20,283 nucleotides of DNA from a virus: positions 1 to 20,283 of the IMG/VR virus record IMGVR_UViG_3300032265_000498. One strand, 5' to 3'. Below the pieces are notes generated by a model. That model saw only the letters and a list, made by a program, of their open reading frames with translations. It was not told the DNA's origin and did no database searches. Both the position numbers and the translations under genes were made by a program. Below, piece by piece: positions 1 to 7,813 of this stretch (the stretch's first letter is position 1; each line of letters begins with the position of its first letter).

Positions 1-126
1 GCTGCAATTGATTGGTTAAAGATGTGTGCAACGGGTGAGATTACACCGGCATTGCCGTTGCTGCAACCAAAACAAGGAAATAGGATTAGGTACGGTGGGC
101 AAATAAAAAATATTAATACGTATTAA
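1..126 (+). CDS. C-terminal end of upstream gene, possibly terminase large subunit
   Basis: Reading frame 1 is open from the first base and stops with TAA at 124-126, giving the last 41 residues of a protein (starts AAIDWLKMC, ends KNINTY). The peptide has no motif I can recognise. The assignment to terminase is only positional: in Mu-like phages the large terminase gene directly precedes the DUF935 portal gene, which starts 2 bases after this stop. It could equally be another small head gene. The stop codon lies within a 14-base perfect palindrome. Confidence 0.5.
   Translation, partial: AAIDWLKMCATGEITPALPLLQPKQGNRIRYGGQIKNINTY
113..126. repeat. 14-base perfect palindrome at upstream gene stop
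   Basis: TTAATACGTATTAA is identical to its own reverse complement and covers the end of the upstream gene, 2 bases before the portal ATG. It could be a protein-binding site or chance, since it is AT-rich. No function assigned. Confidence 0.3.
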
Positions 127-128
127 CA

Positions 129-1463
129 ATGGCTAATATACTAACAAGGGTAGCAAACTATTTATTCCCAACACCTGACAACCCATTAACCCAAGAACAT
201 GCTGGAGAGTGGAGGGATGTTAAGAACCCCGAAAGGCATTTAAGAAGCTATATAACACCTGTACAACTTCAAAGGGTTCGACACGATGTGCAGATGTGGC
301 GACAAGCGTGTGCGGAAGCGGAGCAGGCGTGGTATCCACACCGAGTAAGAATGCAGCGTTTATTCATTGATACGGTGTTGAATGGACACGTGGCAGCGTG
401 TATGGATAAGCGTAGGAATTTAACGTTGTTAAAAGACTTCAAGCTATGTAATGAATTAGGCGAAGAAGACGAAAAGGCTACTAAGCTATTAAAAACAAAA
501 TGGTTTGAATTGTATTGCGGTTATGTTTTAGATGCCCAAGCGTTTGGCTACAGTCTTATATCATTTGGGGATATTGTTGCCGACAAATTTCCTAATTTAA
601 CAACAATAAGAAGATTTAATGTTTCGCCTGACCGATTAAATGTAACAAGTTATGTTTATTCATTAAGTGGTGCTCAATTTTTAGAAGAACCTTATTATGA
701 TTGGAATGTTTGGGTAGCAACGCCAACCGAAATAGGGATTAGTCTTTGCGGTTATGGTTACTTATACAAAGTAGCAATGTATGAGATTATTTGCCGAAAT
801 ATATTAGGCTTTAACAGCGATGCGGCGGAGTTGTATGGTATGCCTACAAGGGTTGGTAGTACATCCAAAACAAATGAAGATGAAAGGGCTGAATATGCAA
901 AGGCTTTAAGCGATATGGCTTCAAGCGGGTGGATATTAAAAGATTCAATGGATGAGTTGGAATTGCTTGAAACTAAAGGCAGCGGACAAGGTTTTAAGAT
1001 TTACGAAAGTTTAGAACAACGTTGCGAAAAGAAAATTAGTAAAATAATTTTAGGTCATGCTGACGCAATGGATAGCGTGCCGGGTAAGTTAGGCGGTGGG
1101 CAAGGTGAAGAGAACCCAGTTGCACAATCATTAGAACACATACAAATTGTTGATACTCGTTTTCTTGAAAACAATATCAATACCGAATTATTGCCACGTT
1201 TGCGAAAGTTTGGTTTTGCCATTGGCGAAGATTTGCGTTTTGAAATTAAAAACGATGCTGAGAAAGAAGAAGCAAGAAAGCGTGAGGATGAAAGTAATAA
1301 AGCCACAGCGGATATTGCATTAGTAATGAAAAATGCAGGTTTAAAAATGGATGCAGCTTATTTTGAAGAACGCACAGGCATCCCAACAGCAGAAATAGAA
1401 ACGCCAACGCCTACATCATTTAATCCAAAAATACAAAACCGATTAAATGAAATTTACCGATAA
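129..1463 (+). CDS. Portal protein, DUF935 / Mu gp29 type
   Basis: This 444-residue protein fits the DUF935 (Mu gp29-like) portal family, whose members form the dodecameric ring at one head vertex through which DNA is packaged and ejected. Visible hallmarks are the AAELYGMPTRVG stretch at about residues 232-243, matching the family's YGxPxRVG signature, and a glycine-rich segment after ILGH at about 307-326. A Lys/Glu-rich helical C-terminal part follows. Length is close to other DUF935 portals. The ATG at 129 follows the upstream stop directly, and the 3' end overlaps the next gene by 17 bases, suggesting translational coupling. Family recognition is from motif and gene order, not a database search. 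Confidence 0.85.
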   Translation: MANILTRVANYLFPTPDNPLTQEHAGEWRDVKNPERHLRSYITPVQLQRVRHDVQMWRQACAEAEQAWYPHRVRMQRLFIDTVLNGHVAACMDKRRNLTLLKDFKLCNELGEEDEKATKLLKTKWFELYCGYVLDAQAFGYSLISFGDIVADKFPNLTTIRRFNVSPDRLNVTSYVYSLSGAQFLEEPYYDWNVWVATPTEIGISLCGYGYLYKVAMYEIICRNILGFNSDAAELYGMPTRVGSTSKTNEDERAEYAKALSDMASSGWILKDSMDELELLETKGSGQGFKIYESLEQRCEKKISKIILGHADAMDSVPGKLGGGQGEENPVAQSLEHIQIVDTRFLENNINTELLPRLRKFGFAIGEDLRFEIKNDAEKEEARKREDESNKATADIALVMKNAGLKMDAAYFEERTGIPTAEIETPTPTSFNPKIQNRLNEIYR

Positions 1464-2226
1464 GCAAATAGACAACTTATTTAAGTCAATTTATGAGGGG
1501 TTGATTACAGTTGATAATCTACCCGAAGACTTGTATTTTGCTATTGCTGGGTACATTAAAAGGGGTTTGTACGAAGGGTTTGGCGGCACGTTATCCGACT
1601 TTGAATTTGGTGGAACTGATTACGAATTGTTAAACGAATTAAGAACAAACACATATTTATTTAGTGGTGCTAAGACTTATCAACAAGTGAGGGAATTTAG
1701 TAGTTTTGTTGCCGATAGTAAAACATTTAAAGACTTCTACGAACAAGCCCAAAAGACTTACGAGCAGTATAATGTTGATTGGGCAAAGGCTGAATATAAC
1801 ACCGCAATAGGGCAAGCACAATCAGCGAAAGCGTGGAATGGATTTGAGGAAAATAAAGAGTTATTTCCGTTGCTTAGATATAGTGCTGTTATGGATGCCA
1901 ACACAAGCGATATTTGCCGGCCGCTTGATGGAATAATAAGACCAGTTGACGACCCATTTTGGAACGTTCACGCACCTTTGAACCATTTTAATTGCCGTTG
2001 TTTACTCGAAAAAATAGACAAATACGAGGGTGCGAAACAGTCAAGCGATGCAAGGATTAAACAGGCTGCAAAAGAAATGGACGAAAAAATGGATGACACT
2101 TTTAAAATGAACCCCGGCAAAGATGGATATATTTTTTCGCCAGCACACCCTTATTTTGATGTGGCAAAAGGGGATAAAACGTTAGCACGAAATAATTTTA
2201 ATTTACCTATTCCTGAAAAAGATTAA
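1447..2226 (+). CDS. Minor head protein, Mu gpF / SPP1 gp7 head morphogenesis family
   Basis: The 259-residue product carries the C-terminal signature of the phage Mu F / SPP1 gp7 family. There is an Asp at 150, a Cys at 157, a proline and histidine in HAPLNH near 175-180, and the closing CRC at 183-185, a pattern that looks like a small metal-binding or structural knuckle. The N-terminal half is mostly helical. Such proteins sit inside the procapsid near the portal and are needed for head assembly or DNA ejection. The gene overlaps the portal gene by 17 bases, the usual portal-F pairing. A residue stretch near 205-240 follows the signature and is not obviously part of the domain. Confidence 0.85.
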   Translation: MKFTDKQIDNLFKSIYEGLITVDNLPEDLYFAIAGYIKRGLYEGFGGTLSDFEFGGTDYELLNELRTNTYLFSGAKTYQQVREFSSFVADSKTFKDFYEQAQKTYEQYNVDWAKAEYNTAIGQAQSAKAWNGFEENKELFPLLRYSAVMDANTSDICRPLDGIIRPVDDPFWNVHAPLNHFNCRCLLEKIDKYEGAKQSSDARIKQAAKEMDEKMDDTFKMNPGKDGYIFSPAHPYFDVAKGDKTLARNNFNLPIPEKD

Positions 2227-2236
2227 TTTTTAAAAA

Positions 2237-2587
2237 ATGATACATAAAAACATAATTAATTTAATAGAATTAAGGGACAAAGCTCATATATTTCATTGGA
2301 ATACTACTTCCTATTCTCAACATAAAGCTATGGGCAAGTTTTACGAAGGTTTGACTGATTTAATAGATAGTTTTGTAGAAACATATCAAGGCAAATATGG
2401 CAGGTTGCAATTTCAAGGTTTATCAGAGTTAAAAATTACTGATGCTAATTTAATTGTTAGTTTAACTTATGCCGAAATTTTACAAATTGAAAAACAAATA
2501 GATAAAGAATGTAGCGATTTGTTAAACATTTTAGCAGATATGAAAGCGTTATGTAATCATACTAAATACTTATTAACATTAAATTAA
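2237..2587 (+). CDS. Dps/ferritin-like protein (DUF5856-like)
   Basis: This 116-residue, mostly helical protein contains HIFHWNTTSYSQH at residues 17-29 followed by D44 and E48. That matches the first two helices of Dps and ferritin-like proteins (HW...H...D...E), where these residues bind iron at the ferroxidase site. The spacing H17-H29-D44-E48 (12, 15 and 4) equals that of the E. coli Dps ligands H51, H63, D78 and E82 as I remember them, although aligning on the shared HW pair (H20) needs a 3-residue gap. A second Asp (Dps D67) is not conserved. I associate it with the phage DUF5856 family. Usual Dps length is about 150-170, so this is a short form. Role in the phage is unknown: iron binding, DNA protection or a structural use of the fold are all possible. 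Confidence 0.65.
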   Translation: MIHKNIINLIELRDKAHIFHWNTTSYSQHKAMGKFYEGLTDLIDSFVETYQGKYGRLQFQGLSELKITDANLIVSLTYAEILQIEKQIDKECSDLLNILADMKALCNHTKYLLTLN

Positions 2588-2606
2588 AAACGATTAATTT
2601 TGTAAT

Positions 2607-2915
2607 ATGTTTACATTTAGCAACTACGAGCCAACGTTTAATAAAGCAATTGACTTTTGTGCAAATTTGATTGCGTGTGGGCGTGAAAAAGGCGAGCCGA
2701 TTAAAACGCTTCGACTTGAAAAAAGTTATTACGGACTATTCAAAGCTGGCGTTAAGGCTATATTGGAAACAAAGAAGCCCGAAGGTTGGCAGGATATGAT
2801 GGAGAAGTTAGACGAACCCGATGCGTTGCAATTTGACGGAGTTAATATTGAGCGTGCAATGTTTCAAATTAAACCCGTAGTAATTGAATATTATAAACCT
2901 TTAGCAATAGCGTAA
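2607..2915 (+). CDS. Small protein of unknown function in head module
   Basis: A 102-residue protein I do not recognise. It looks globular and soluble, with two cysteines in the N-terminal helix (residues around 18 and 24), a charged middle and no signal peptide or membrane segment. Its stop overlaps the start of the next gene by one base (TAATG), so it belongs to the same transcription unit. Position between the gpF-type and gpG-type genes suggests a virion or assembly role, but nothing in the sequence shows which. A TAATTTTG box matching the Bacteroidetes -7 motif lies at 2595-2602, but it has no -33 partner and is too close to the start codon to serve this gene. Confidence 0.7.
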   Translation: MFTFSNYEPTFNKAIDFCANLIACGREKGEPIKTLRLEKSYYGLFKAGVKAILETKKPEGWQDMMEKLDEPDALQFDGVNIERAMFQIKPVVIEYYKPLAIA

Positions 2916-3106
2916 TGGAAAAAGTAATAAGATACGAGTTTGACCCAAGAGGTTATAAAAGTATGGAAAGTGCTGTTAGTAAAATAATTGGGAATTTTAG
3001 AATACAGTCTGGCATTGTTGATGAAAATATTTTTGTTGATTTTCAAATGAAAAGAATCCCTAACGATGCCCATTTATATTATATTGAATTTAGTTATTAT
3101 GAGTAA
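2915..3106 (+). CDS. Small protein of unknown function
   Basis: A 63-residue open frame starting in a TAATG overlap with the preceding gene and ending 8 bases inside the next gene if that gene starts at 3099. The product is mixed alpha/beta with an aromatic-rich C-terminus (HLYYIEFSYYE) and no recognised domain. Tight coupling on both sides supports it as a real gene. A minus-strand open frame in the same place (2891-3073) has no such coupling and was not called. Confidence 0.6.
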   Translation: MEKVIRYEFDPRGYKSMESAVSKIIGNFRIQSGIVDENIFVDFQMKRIPNDAHLYYIEFSYYE

Positions 3107-3551
3107 ATTTAACTTTGACAGAGTACAAAAAAACATTGAGCAACTCAAAAGAGATTTGCCGATTGTTCTTGCTAACGATGCTCAAAGGTTTTTTAATTCA
3201 TCATTTGTAAAGCAAGGTTGGGACGGCAATACTTGGCAAACACCTAAAAGAAAGATTGCAGGAACGCCTGAATATAAGTACCCAAAGAAAGGAGCAAGTG
3301 CAAGGCATACAAGGGCAACATTGGTAGGAACAGGACGATTGAGGCGAACAGTTGCAGGCAGTTTAATTAGTAAAACATTTCAATCAATTAAATTTGTTGT
3401 AAATTTACCTTATGCAGCAGTACACAATGAGGGATTACCAATAAGAGGAGGCAAAATGCCACAGCGTAAATTTATGGGGGATAGTGAAACATTGCGTAAA
3501 TTGCAGCGTGAAAAAATAAATAAAGCAGTAAAAGCAGTATGGCAGGCATAG
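3099..3551 (+). CDS. Virion morphogenesis protein, Mu gpG / P2 gpS family
   Basis: From the ATG at 3099 the product is 150 residues and resembles the phage virion morphogenesis / tail completion family (Mu gpG, P2 gpS; Pfam Phage_tail_S). It has a conserved basic middle with WxPxKRK-like and ARHTRATLVGTGRLRRT segments, then YAAVHNEG, then PQRKFMG near the end. That LxxTGxLRxS...YAxxHNxG...PxRxFLG pattern is typical. Members help complete the head-tail connection. I prefer 3099 to the upstream ATG at 3066: the extra 11 residues (MPIYIILNLVI) are not typical of the family, and the later start gives an 8-base ATGAGTAA overlap as seen elsewhere here. The 3' end overlaps the next gene by 13 bases. 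Confidence 0.8.
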   Translation: MSKFNFDRVQKNIEQLKRDLPIVLANDAQRFFNSSFVKQGWDGNTWQTPKRKIAGTPEYKYPKKGASARHTRATLVGTGRLRRTVAGSLISKTFQSIKFVVNLPYAAVHNEGLPIRGGKMPQRKFMGDSETLRKLQREKINKAVKAVWQA

Positions 3552-4093
3552 CACAAGTATATAGCAGTATATTAACACAAATAAAGACTATTGAAGCCTT
3601 TAAATTTGTGCATATTTGGAACAACCAAATACAACAATTAGAGGACGGAGATACTTATGCTTTTCCTTTTCCTTGTGCATTTGTTGAGATTGTTCCGCCT
3701 ACAGGTTTTCAAGTTGGGCAAGGTTACAACGTAAGTGATTTGGTTGTTAAAATACACATCGGACACGAAGAGTATGACGCTGGCGGTGGCAATTTTGAAG
3801 AGAATGTGAATGTGTTTACTTATCGTGATTACATCATTAATTTGTTAACATCATTTAAACCTACCAATTGCAGCCATTTACAGAAACAAGGAGAGACAAG
3901 CGATAACGTACACACAAACATTTATCATTACACCATTGATTTTATTTGTAGTTTTGTTGACACAAAGGGAAGTATTGATGAGCAAATAGAATTTGTAATA
4001 AAACTTCCGCCAACAGGATTAGTAATTAATGGAATAGAAGAAGGTGTTTACCCTTTAATATTTGATGAAACTTTTGAAAATACTTTTAATTAA
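3539..4093 (+). CDS. Putative tail terminator / head-tail joining protein
   Basis: A 184-residue alpha/beta protein. The first 100 residues have the look of the phage tail terminator or gpU-like fold: an N-terminal helix, then [10 protein letters not shown] and a strand-rich region (VVKIHIGHE), a helix ([12 protein letters not shown]), and a last strand pair ending in IDFICSFVD. Tail terminators cap the tube and join it to the head, which suits its place directly after the gpG-type gene (13-base overlap). Beyond residue 150 a strand-rich tail ([16 protein letters not shown]) looks like an add-on. I recognise the general fold pattern rather than a named family, so this is a moderate call. The product could also be a Mu gp36/gp37-like connector component. 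Confidence 0.5.
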   Translation: MAGIAQVYSSILTQIKTIEAFKFVHIWNNQIQQLEDGDTYAFPFPCAFVEIVPPTGFQVGQGYNVSDLVVKIHIGHEEYDAGGGNFEENVNVFTYRDYIINLLTSFKPTNCSHLQKQGETSDNVHTNIYHYTIDFICSFVDTKGSIDEQIEFVIKLPPTGLVINGIEEGVYPLIFDETFENTFN

Positions 4094-4098
4094 AAAAA

Positions 4099-5109
4099 AT
4101 GACAGATCAACAATTATTTGATGAAGCAGAGATAATAAAAAATGAAACTGAAAAAGGTGCTAATACAGCATCACGAGTAGGTCAAATGGTAGAAGATGTT
4201 ATTGTTAATAAAATAAACAATGATAAATTAGTAACAATAGTTACAGGTGCAAGTGATGCAAATATTCCAAGCGAAAAGGCGGTAAAAACTTATGTAGATG
4301 GTGCTTTGCCTACAACAACAGCAGGCGGAGATTTAACAGGTACTTACCCCAATCCTACACTTGCAGCAACAGCAGTTACAGCAGGTTCTTATACCAATGC
4401 AAATATCACAGTAGATGCTAAAGGTAGAATTACGGCAGCAGCTAATGGGAGTGGAGGAAGTGCATTTGATTATGAAAACTTATCGCTAACAGGAACAAGT
4501 AGTGGAACTGCTAATGTTTTAACAAAAACATATACAGATGTAGATTCCGCAGGGGGTAATTATTGTAAATTGCCATTATCTCCAACAGCAGGAGATACTA
4601 TTTATGTGTCAAATATAGATTCTTCAATGAATTTATTTGTGGTTGGGAATACAAGTCAATTTATTTCTATATCGGGTACGGCAAGTTTGGTTACGTCTTT
4701 TAATGCAGGCATATCTTCAAATCAAATATATGTATTTAAGGCTATATCTTCAACAATATGGAAATTATATATAACACCAAGTTACATATCACAAGAAAAG
4801 ACTTATAGGGTATATAGTGCTTTATTAACTCAAAGTGGAACATCTACTCCAATTGCAACAGTTTTGCAAAATGATTTGAGTGGCACAGTAGTTTGGACAA
4901 GGACGGGAGTTGGAGAATACAAAGCTACATTAGTATCTGCTTTTACGAACAATAAAACGGTATGTTTTATAAATAATGCAATACCTGACACACAACTGCA
5001 AGGATATCCTATTAGTGTAAATCAAATTGAATTAGACCAGCAAAATTTAACAGGAACGGCAATCGATGGTTTGTATGGCAATTGCATAGAAATAAGAGTA
5101 TATAATTAA
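4099..5109 (+). CDS. Phage fibre-type protein with [11 protein letters not shown] module
   Basis: The 336-residue product has a modular phage fibre make-up. An N-terminal part (about 1-45) resembles the attachment region of Bacteroidetes phage fibres (A-E-I-I-K-N-E-T...GANTASRVG). A segment with [11 protein letters not shown] follows, then [11 protein letters not shown] at 76-86 and [12 protein letters not shown] near 103-114. This repeat-like unit is very common in phage tail and head fibres. The C-terminal part (about 125-336) is Ser/Thr/Asn-rich beta sequence with GDTIYVSN and ends in EIRVYN. Such proteins usually form trimers and bind host surface glycans, but binding is not shown here. 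It starts 5 bases after the preceding stop. It is one of three fibre-type genes in the window, and its 3' end is echoed just downstream. Confidence 0.7.
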   Translation: MTDQQLFDEAEIIKNETEKGANTASRVGQMVEDVIVNKINNDKLVTIVTGASDANIPSEKAVKTYVDGALPTTTAGGDLTGTYPNPTLAATAVTAGSYTNANITVDAKGRITAAANGSGGSAFDYENLSLTGTSSGTANVLTKTYTDVDSAGGNYCKLPLSPTAGDTIYVSNIDSSMNLFVVGNTSQFISISGTASLVTSFNAGISSNQIYVFKAISSTIWKLYITPSYISQEKTYRVYSALLTQSGTSTPIATVLQNDLSGTVVWTRTGVGEYKATLVSAFTNNKTVCFINNAIPDTQLQGYPISVNQIELDQQNLTGTAIDGLYGNCIEIRVYN

Positions 5110-5115
5110 CAACTA

Positions 5116-5193
5116 ATGACAGTATTATACACATCAATAACATTACAAAACTTTGCAAATTTACCAATAAAAATAAAAGTATATAATCAATAA
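5116..5193 (+). pseudogene. 25-codon open frame, likely remnant of a fibre 3' end
   Basis: An ATG at 5116 opens 25 codons ending at TAA 5191-5193, just before the baseplate J gene. Its last residues (IKIKVYNQ) echo the end of the preceding fibre (IEIRVYN). The 21 bases at 5167-5187 match 5086-5106 at 19 positions. This suggests a leftover copy of a fibre 3' end, for example after exchange or duplication of the receptor-binding part. Translation as a tiny protein cannot be excluded. Low confidence. Confidence 0.3.
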
Positions 5194-5196
5194 AAT

Positions 5197-6039
5197 ATGG
5201 CACGTTCAATAGCAGAAATACAAGCGGCAATAATAGCAAATGTACAAGCAGATCCAAATCTTGTGCAAGCTGCTTCAACAAGCCAAACGGCAATATGGAG
5301 GTTGTGGACTTTTATTGTAGCCACAGCCATTGCCATATTAGAGCAGTTGCAAGATGTTTTTCAATCAAACAATGAAGCTATTATAAATTTAGCAGCACCA
5401 CAAACTGCTCAATGGGTACAAGATAAAGTTTTTAAATTTCAATACGATGCAACAACGCCACAAGTATTACAATTAATTGACTTAGTGCCACAATATTCAG
5501 TAACAGACGAAACGAAACGAATTGTAACACGTTGCAGCGTTACAAGCAATTTAACAAATAAAGTTTTAGTCAAAGTAGCAAAAGGAGCAACGCCACAAGC
5601 ACTTACTTCTCCCGAAGTTACGGCTTTACAAACTTATGTAAATACATTAGGAGTTGCAGGAATTAAATATGTTGTAAGTAGCACTAACAGCGACAAAATA
5701 TACATACAAGCACAAATATTTTTTGCTGGAGATTATTCTGCAATTATTCAAGCAAATGTTATTGCAGCAATTGAAATTTATTTAGGTTCTTTGCCTTTTA
5801 ATGGGACTTTAAAAATTAGTGATTTAGAAATTGCAATAAGAAATACAGAGGGTGTAAACGATGTTATTTTTAACAACATCAAAGCAAGGCGTGATGCAGA
5901 TGCTTTAAGTGCTGCAACATCATTAGTATTAAGTAACACAATAATAAGCAAGCAATGGGCAACAGTTGCAGGTTACATAGTAGGCGAAACAACAACAAGT
6001 AATACATTAGCAGACACTTTAATATTTATACCTGAGTAA
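5197..6039 (+). CDS. Baseplate wedge protein, J-like family (Mu gp47 / P2 gpJ)
   Basis: A 280-residue protein resembling baseplate J-like wedge proteins. The N-terminal helical part (about 1-75) is followed by beta-rich domains and a C-terminal helix-strand unit typical of the family: a regularly spaced AIIQANVIAAIEIYLGSLPF helix near 180-200, then LKISDLEIAIRNTEGVNDVIF. The xxIxxAIxxxxGVxDV pattern is the hallmark. In contractile tails these proteins form the wedge around the hub and link to the gp25-like protein and fibres. The gene overlaps the next by one base (TAATG). The location, before the head protease gene rather than after the spike, is unusual for a Mu-like order. Confidence 0.7.
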   Translation: MARSIAEIQAAIIANVQADPNLVQAASTSQTAIWRLWTFIVATAIAILEQLQDVFQSNNEAIINLAAPQTAQWVQDKVFKFQYDATTPQVLQLIDLVPQYSVTDETKRIVTRCSVTSNLTNKVLVKVAKGATPQALTSPEVTALQTYVNTLGVAGIKYVVSSTNSDKIYIQAQIFFAGDYSAIIQANVIAAIEIYLGSLPFNGTLKISDLEIAIRNTEGVNDVIFNNIKARRDADALSAATSLVLSNTIISKQWATVAGYIVGETTTSNTLADTLIFIPE

Positions 6040-6707
6040 TGGGATTTTTTGACATAAATTATAATCAAAAAACAGTTGAGTTATTGCCTCCCGATAAGAG
6101 AGGTAATAAGATGGTAGCGTGGGTTAAATCCTTGTTATCACAAGTGCAATATTGCCGTGATAAAATATTAGGGGATTATAAATTAGGGTCAAGTTATTCA
6201 GTTTGGGCAGCTGGAACTTATACCAAAGGGCAAAGAGTTATTTATGGGCAAAGTGTTTATGAATGTATAGTAGCTACAACAACATCAACTCCTACAACTG
6301 TAAGTGATTGGCGTGTATATTTACAATATTTTATAGGAGTAGATGAAAGGATAATGTATGACCATTTAAAGTTAACATTGGAATATGCTTTAAATAAAAG
6401 ATTTGGCACAACATTTAAGCAACCTCCATTGGTAAGTGATATTTATATTACAACCAATACACCTAATACAAATGTTTTTATAGTTGGATCAAATGAAAAT
6501 GAAAGTAGTATTGTTTATATTGGAAATAGTAATGAAGTTGTCATAGATAGTTATAGTTTTGCAATATTTAACAATTATACTATTTACATTCCATCTGCCG
6601 TTTATACAGCGTTGGGTTCAACGAGTAGTGAACGTGAAAGTACAGTTAGAAATTTTGCAGATAAATATAATACCATTGGTTTAAATTATAACATACAAAC
6701 TTATTAG
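6039..6707 (+). CDS. Baseplate/tail protein with a sugar-binding-like module
   Basis: The 222-residue product follows the J-like gene, the position of Mu gp48 / P2 gpI wedge proteins, and probably shares that role. Residues 1-48 form a helical N-terminus. Residues about 53-95 contain VWAAGTYTKGQRVIYG, then YEC and a final W91. The W-x2-G-x-Y-x2-G-x2-V-x2-G-x3-Y...P...W spacing resembles the small carbohydrate-binding (chitin-binding type 3 / CBM5-12-like) modules often found in phage tails. After it comes DERIMYDHLKLTLEYALNKRFG, then a beta-rich C-terminal part with many Asn and Ser. Role inferred from position. Coupled to neighbours by TAATG upstream and 3 bases downstream. Confidence 0.55.
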   Translation: MGFFDINYNQKTVELLPPDKRGNKMVAWVKSLLSQVQYCRDKILGDYKLGSSYSVWAAGTYTKGQRVIYGQSVYECIVATTTSTPTTVSDWRVYLQYFIGVDERIMYDHLKLTLEYALNKRFGTTFKQPPLVSDIYITTNTPNTNVFIVGSNENESSIVYIGNSNEVVIDSYSFAIFNNYTIYIPSAVYTALGSTSSERESTVRNFADKYNTIGLNYNIQTY

Positions 6708-6710
6708 AAA

Positions 6711-7544
6711 ATGAAAAAAATTGATTTATCAAATATTACTACTGCCGTTGGGATGCCGATAAAAAGCGGAGTTTTATCACATTTACAATCGGCTTATCAA
6801 GAGGTTATTGATGCTATTGTTAAAGGCAGCATAGGAGGCAGTTATGACCCAACAAAATATTATGTTTTGTATGGAGTTATTAATATAGGTGCTGGTACTG
6901 TATATAACACACAAATTACTGGTGGTGCTATTTTTCACAATGGAGAAATTTATTTATTAGATGATGTAGGGTTTAATGTTACTGGTTCAAATGTGGCTGT
7001 TGGCACAATTACAACATCATTCTTTAGTGGTGCAAATGCAGACCCTATAACCTTTACAGATAGCGTTGCAAGAAATGTTTTGCAAATTAGAAAAATTGTA
7101 TTTGCTAATGGAGCAAGCGGAAGCGGGGATGTTGATTTTGGAAGTTTAATTTATTCTATTTCAGATAAATTATTTGTAGGCACTACAGGCAATCCTTCTT
7201 TTCAGAATACTTGGGCAAATTATGCTTCAATACAAGCATTATTTTTTCAAAAAGATAAAACAAATTTAATCTTATCGGGCAAACTACAAGGGGGTACTTA
7301 CGCAACGGATAGCAGTATTATATTTACATTGCCAGTAGGATTTAGACCTGCAAGGCAATCTCAATTTTGTGCAAATGCTTCTTATCTATCTTCTTCAAAA
7401 TGGTACACAAATTCTTGCTCTATATTTGTTGCAACAAATGGGCAAGTTTCGATATTGATAGACGATACTTTTCTAACAGCTGCAAAAGCCGTTAGTTCAA
7501 ACTTTCCAACTATTGATATTTATGCAAATATTAGTTTATTATAA
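6711..7544 (+). CDS. Tail fibre / receptor-binding-type protein
   Basis: A 277-residue, Gly/Ser/Thr/Asn-rich, strand-rich protein directly downstream of the two wedge genes, where tail fibres usually lie. It has a helical N-terminus (about 1-40), a middle beta region, a linker, and a C-terminal beta-sandwich-like part with FTLPVGFRPARQ near 205-216. The LPxGxRP motif is common in phage fibre knob domains. No signal peptide and no enzyme motif were seen. It overlaps the next gene by one base (TAATG). The specific receptor cannot be judged. Confidence 0.6.
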   Translation: MKKIDLSNITTAVGMPIKSGVLSHLQSAYQEVIDAIVKGSIGGSYDPTKYYVLYGVINIGAGTVYNTQITGGAIFHNGEIYLLDDVGFNVTGSNVAVGTITTSFFSGANADPITFTDSVARNVLQIRKIVFANGASGSGDVDFGSLIYSISDKLFVGTTGNPSFQNTWANYASIQALFFQKDKTNLILSGKLQGGTYATDSSIIFTLPVGFRPARQSQFCANASYLSSSKWYTNSCSIFVATNGQVSILIDDTFLTAAKAVSSNFPTIDIYANISLL

Positions 7545-7750
7545 TGACCGAAAAGCGAACACATCCAAACAAAGTTACAGGATATTTAAAGCCAAAAAAT
7601 GATGCTTTATTTAGAGGCTTTGTCGCTGTAAATGAAGTAAGCAATAGTGAAGCTGTGAATATGATTGTTAAAGATTTTTTTAGTAGATTACCGCCTGAAC
7701 AAAAAATGGATTTTTTAAGTAAAGCGAGAACTCAAAATACTTTCGAGTAG
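7544..7750 (+). CDS. Small ribbon-helix-helix-like protein
   Basis: The 68-residue product looks like a ribbon-helix-helix (Arc/CopG-type) protein: a short strand (KVTGYL, residues 10-15), a helix (about 17-30), a turn with SNSEA (33-37) and a second helix running into IVKDFF (41-46). The SxSEA-N-hydrophobic pattern is typical of the second-helix start. Such proteins bind DNA as dimers through the strand. The C-terminal 20 residues are charged and probably extend the fold. It is the last gene before a strong terminator and sits 113 bases upstream of the next gene, so it could regulate the following transcription unit. A structural role is not excluded. Confidence 0.6.
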   Translation: MTEKRTHPNKVTGYLKPKNDALFRGFVAVNEVSNSEAVNMIVKDFFSRLPPEQKMDFLSKARTQNTFE

Positions 7751-7780
7751 TTTTTTTTCATAGGCAGATTTTTTGTTTTT

Positions 7781-7813
7781 AACCTCTGGCGTTTCTACGT
7801 TGGAGGTTTTTTT
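7781..7813 (+). terminator. Rho-independent terminator
   Basis: Bases 7781-7792 pair with 7797-7808 in a 12-base-pair stem (three G-U pairs in the middle) around the loop TTCT, followed by a T-run at 7807-7813. It lies 30 bases after the stop of the ribbon-helix-helix gene and closes the first transcription unit. Two further T-rich stretches (7751-7758 and 7770-7780) precede it. Between here and the start at 7864 I see no convincing TTG / TAnnTTTG promoter pair, although one is expected functionally. Confidence 0.85.

Noticed and set aside
2206-2237. AT-only inverted repeat after the gpF-type gene as a terminator
   Set aside because: Only a 5-pair A/T stem with no GC core; too weak to call.
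2595-2602. TAATTTTG box resembling a Bacteroidetes -7 element
   Set aside because: No TTG at a suitable distance upstream, and only 4 bases separate it from the start codon at 2607, so transcription would begin at or after the ATG.
3066-3098. Earlier ATG for the gpG-type gene
   Set aside because: Adds 11 hydrophobic residues not expected in the family and overlaps the preceding gene by 41 bases; the ATG at 3099 fits the short-overlap style of the operon.
5012-5293. Minus-strand Leu-rich frame
   Set aside because: Antisense of fibre and baseplate J gene starts across a gene junction; AT-rich composition explains the Leu/Phe content.
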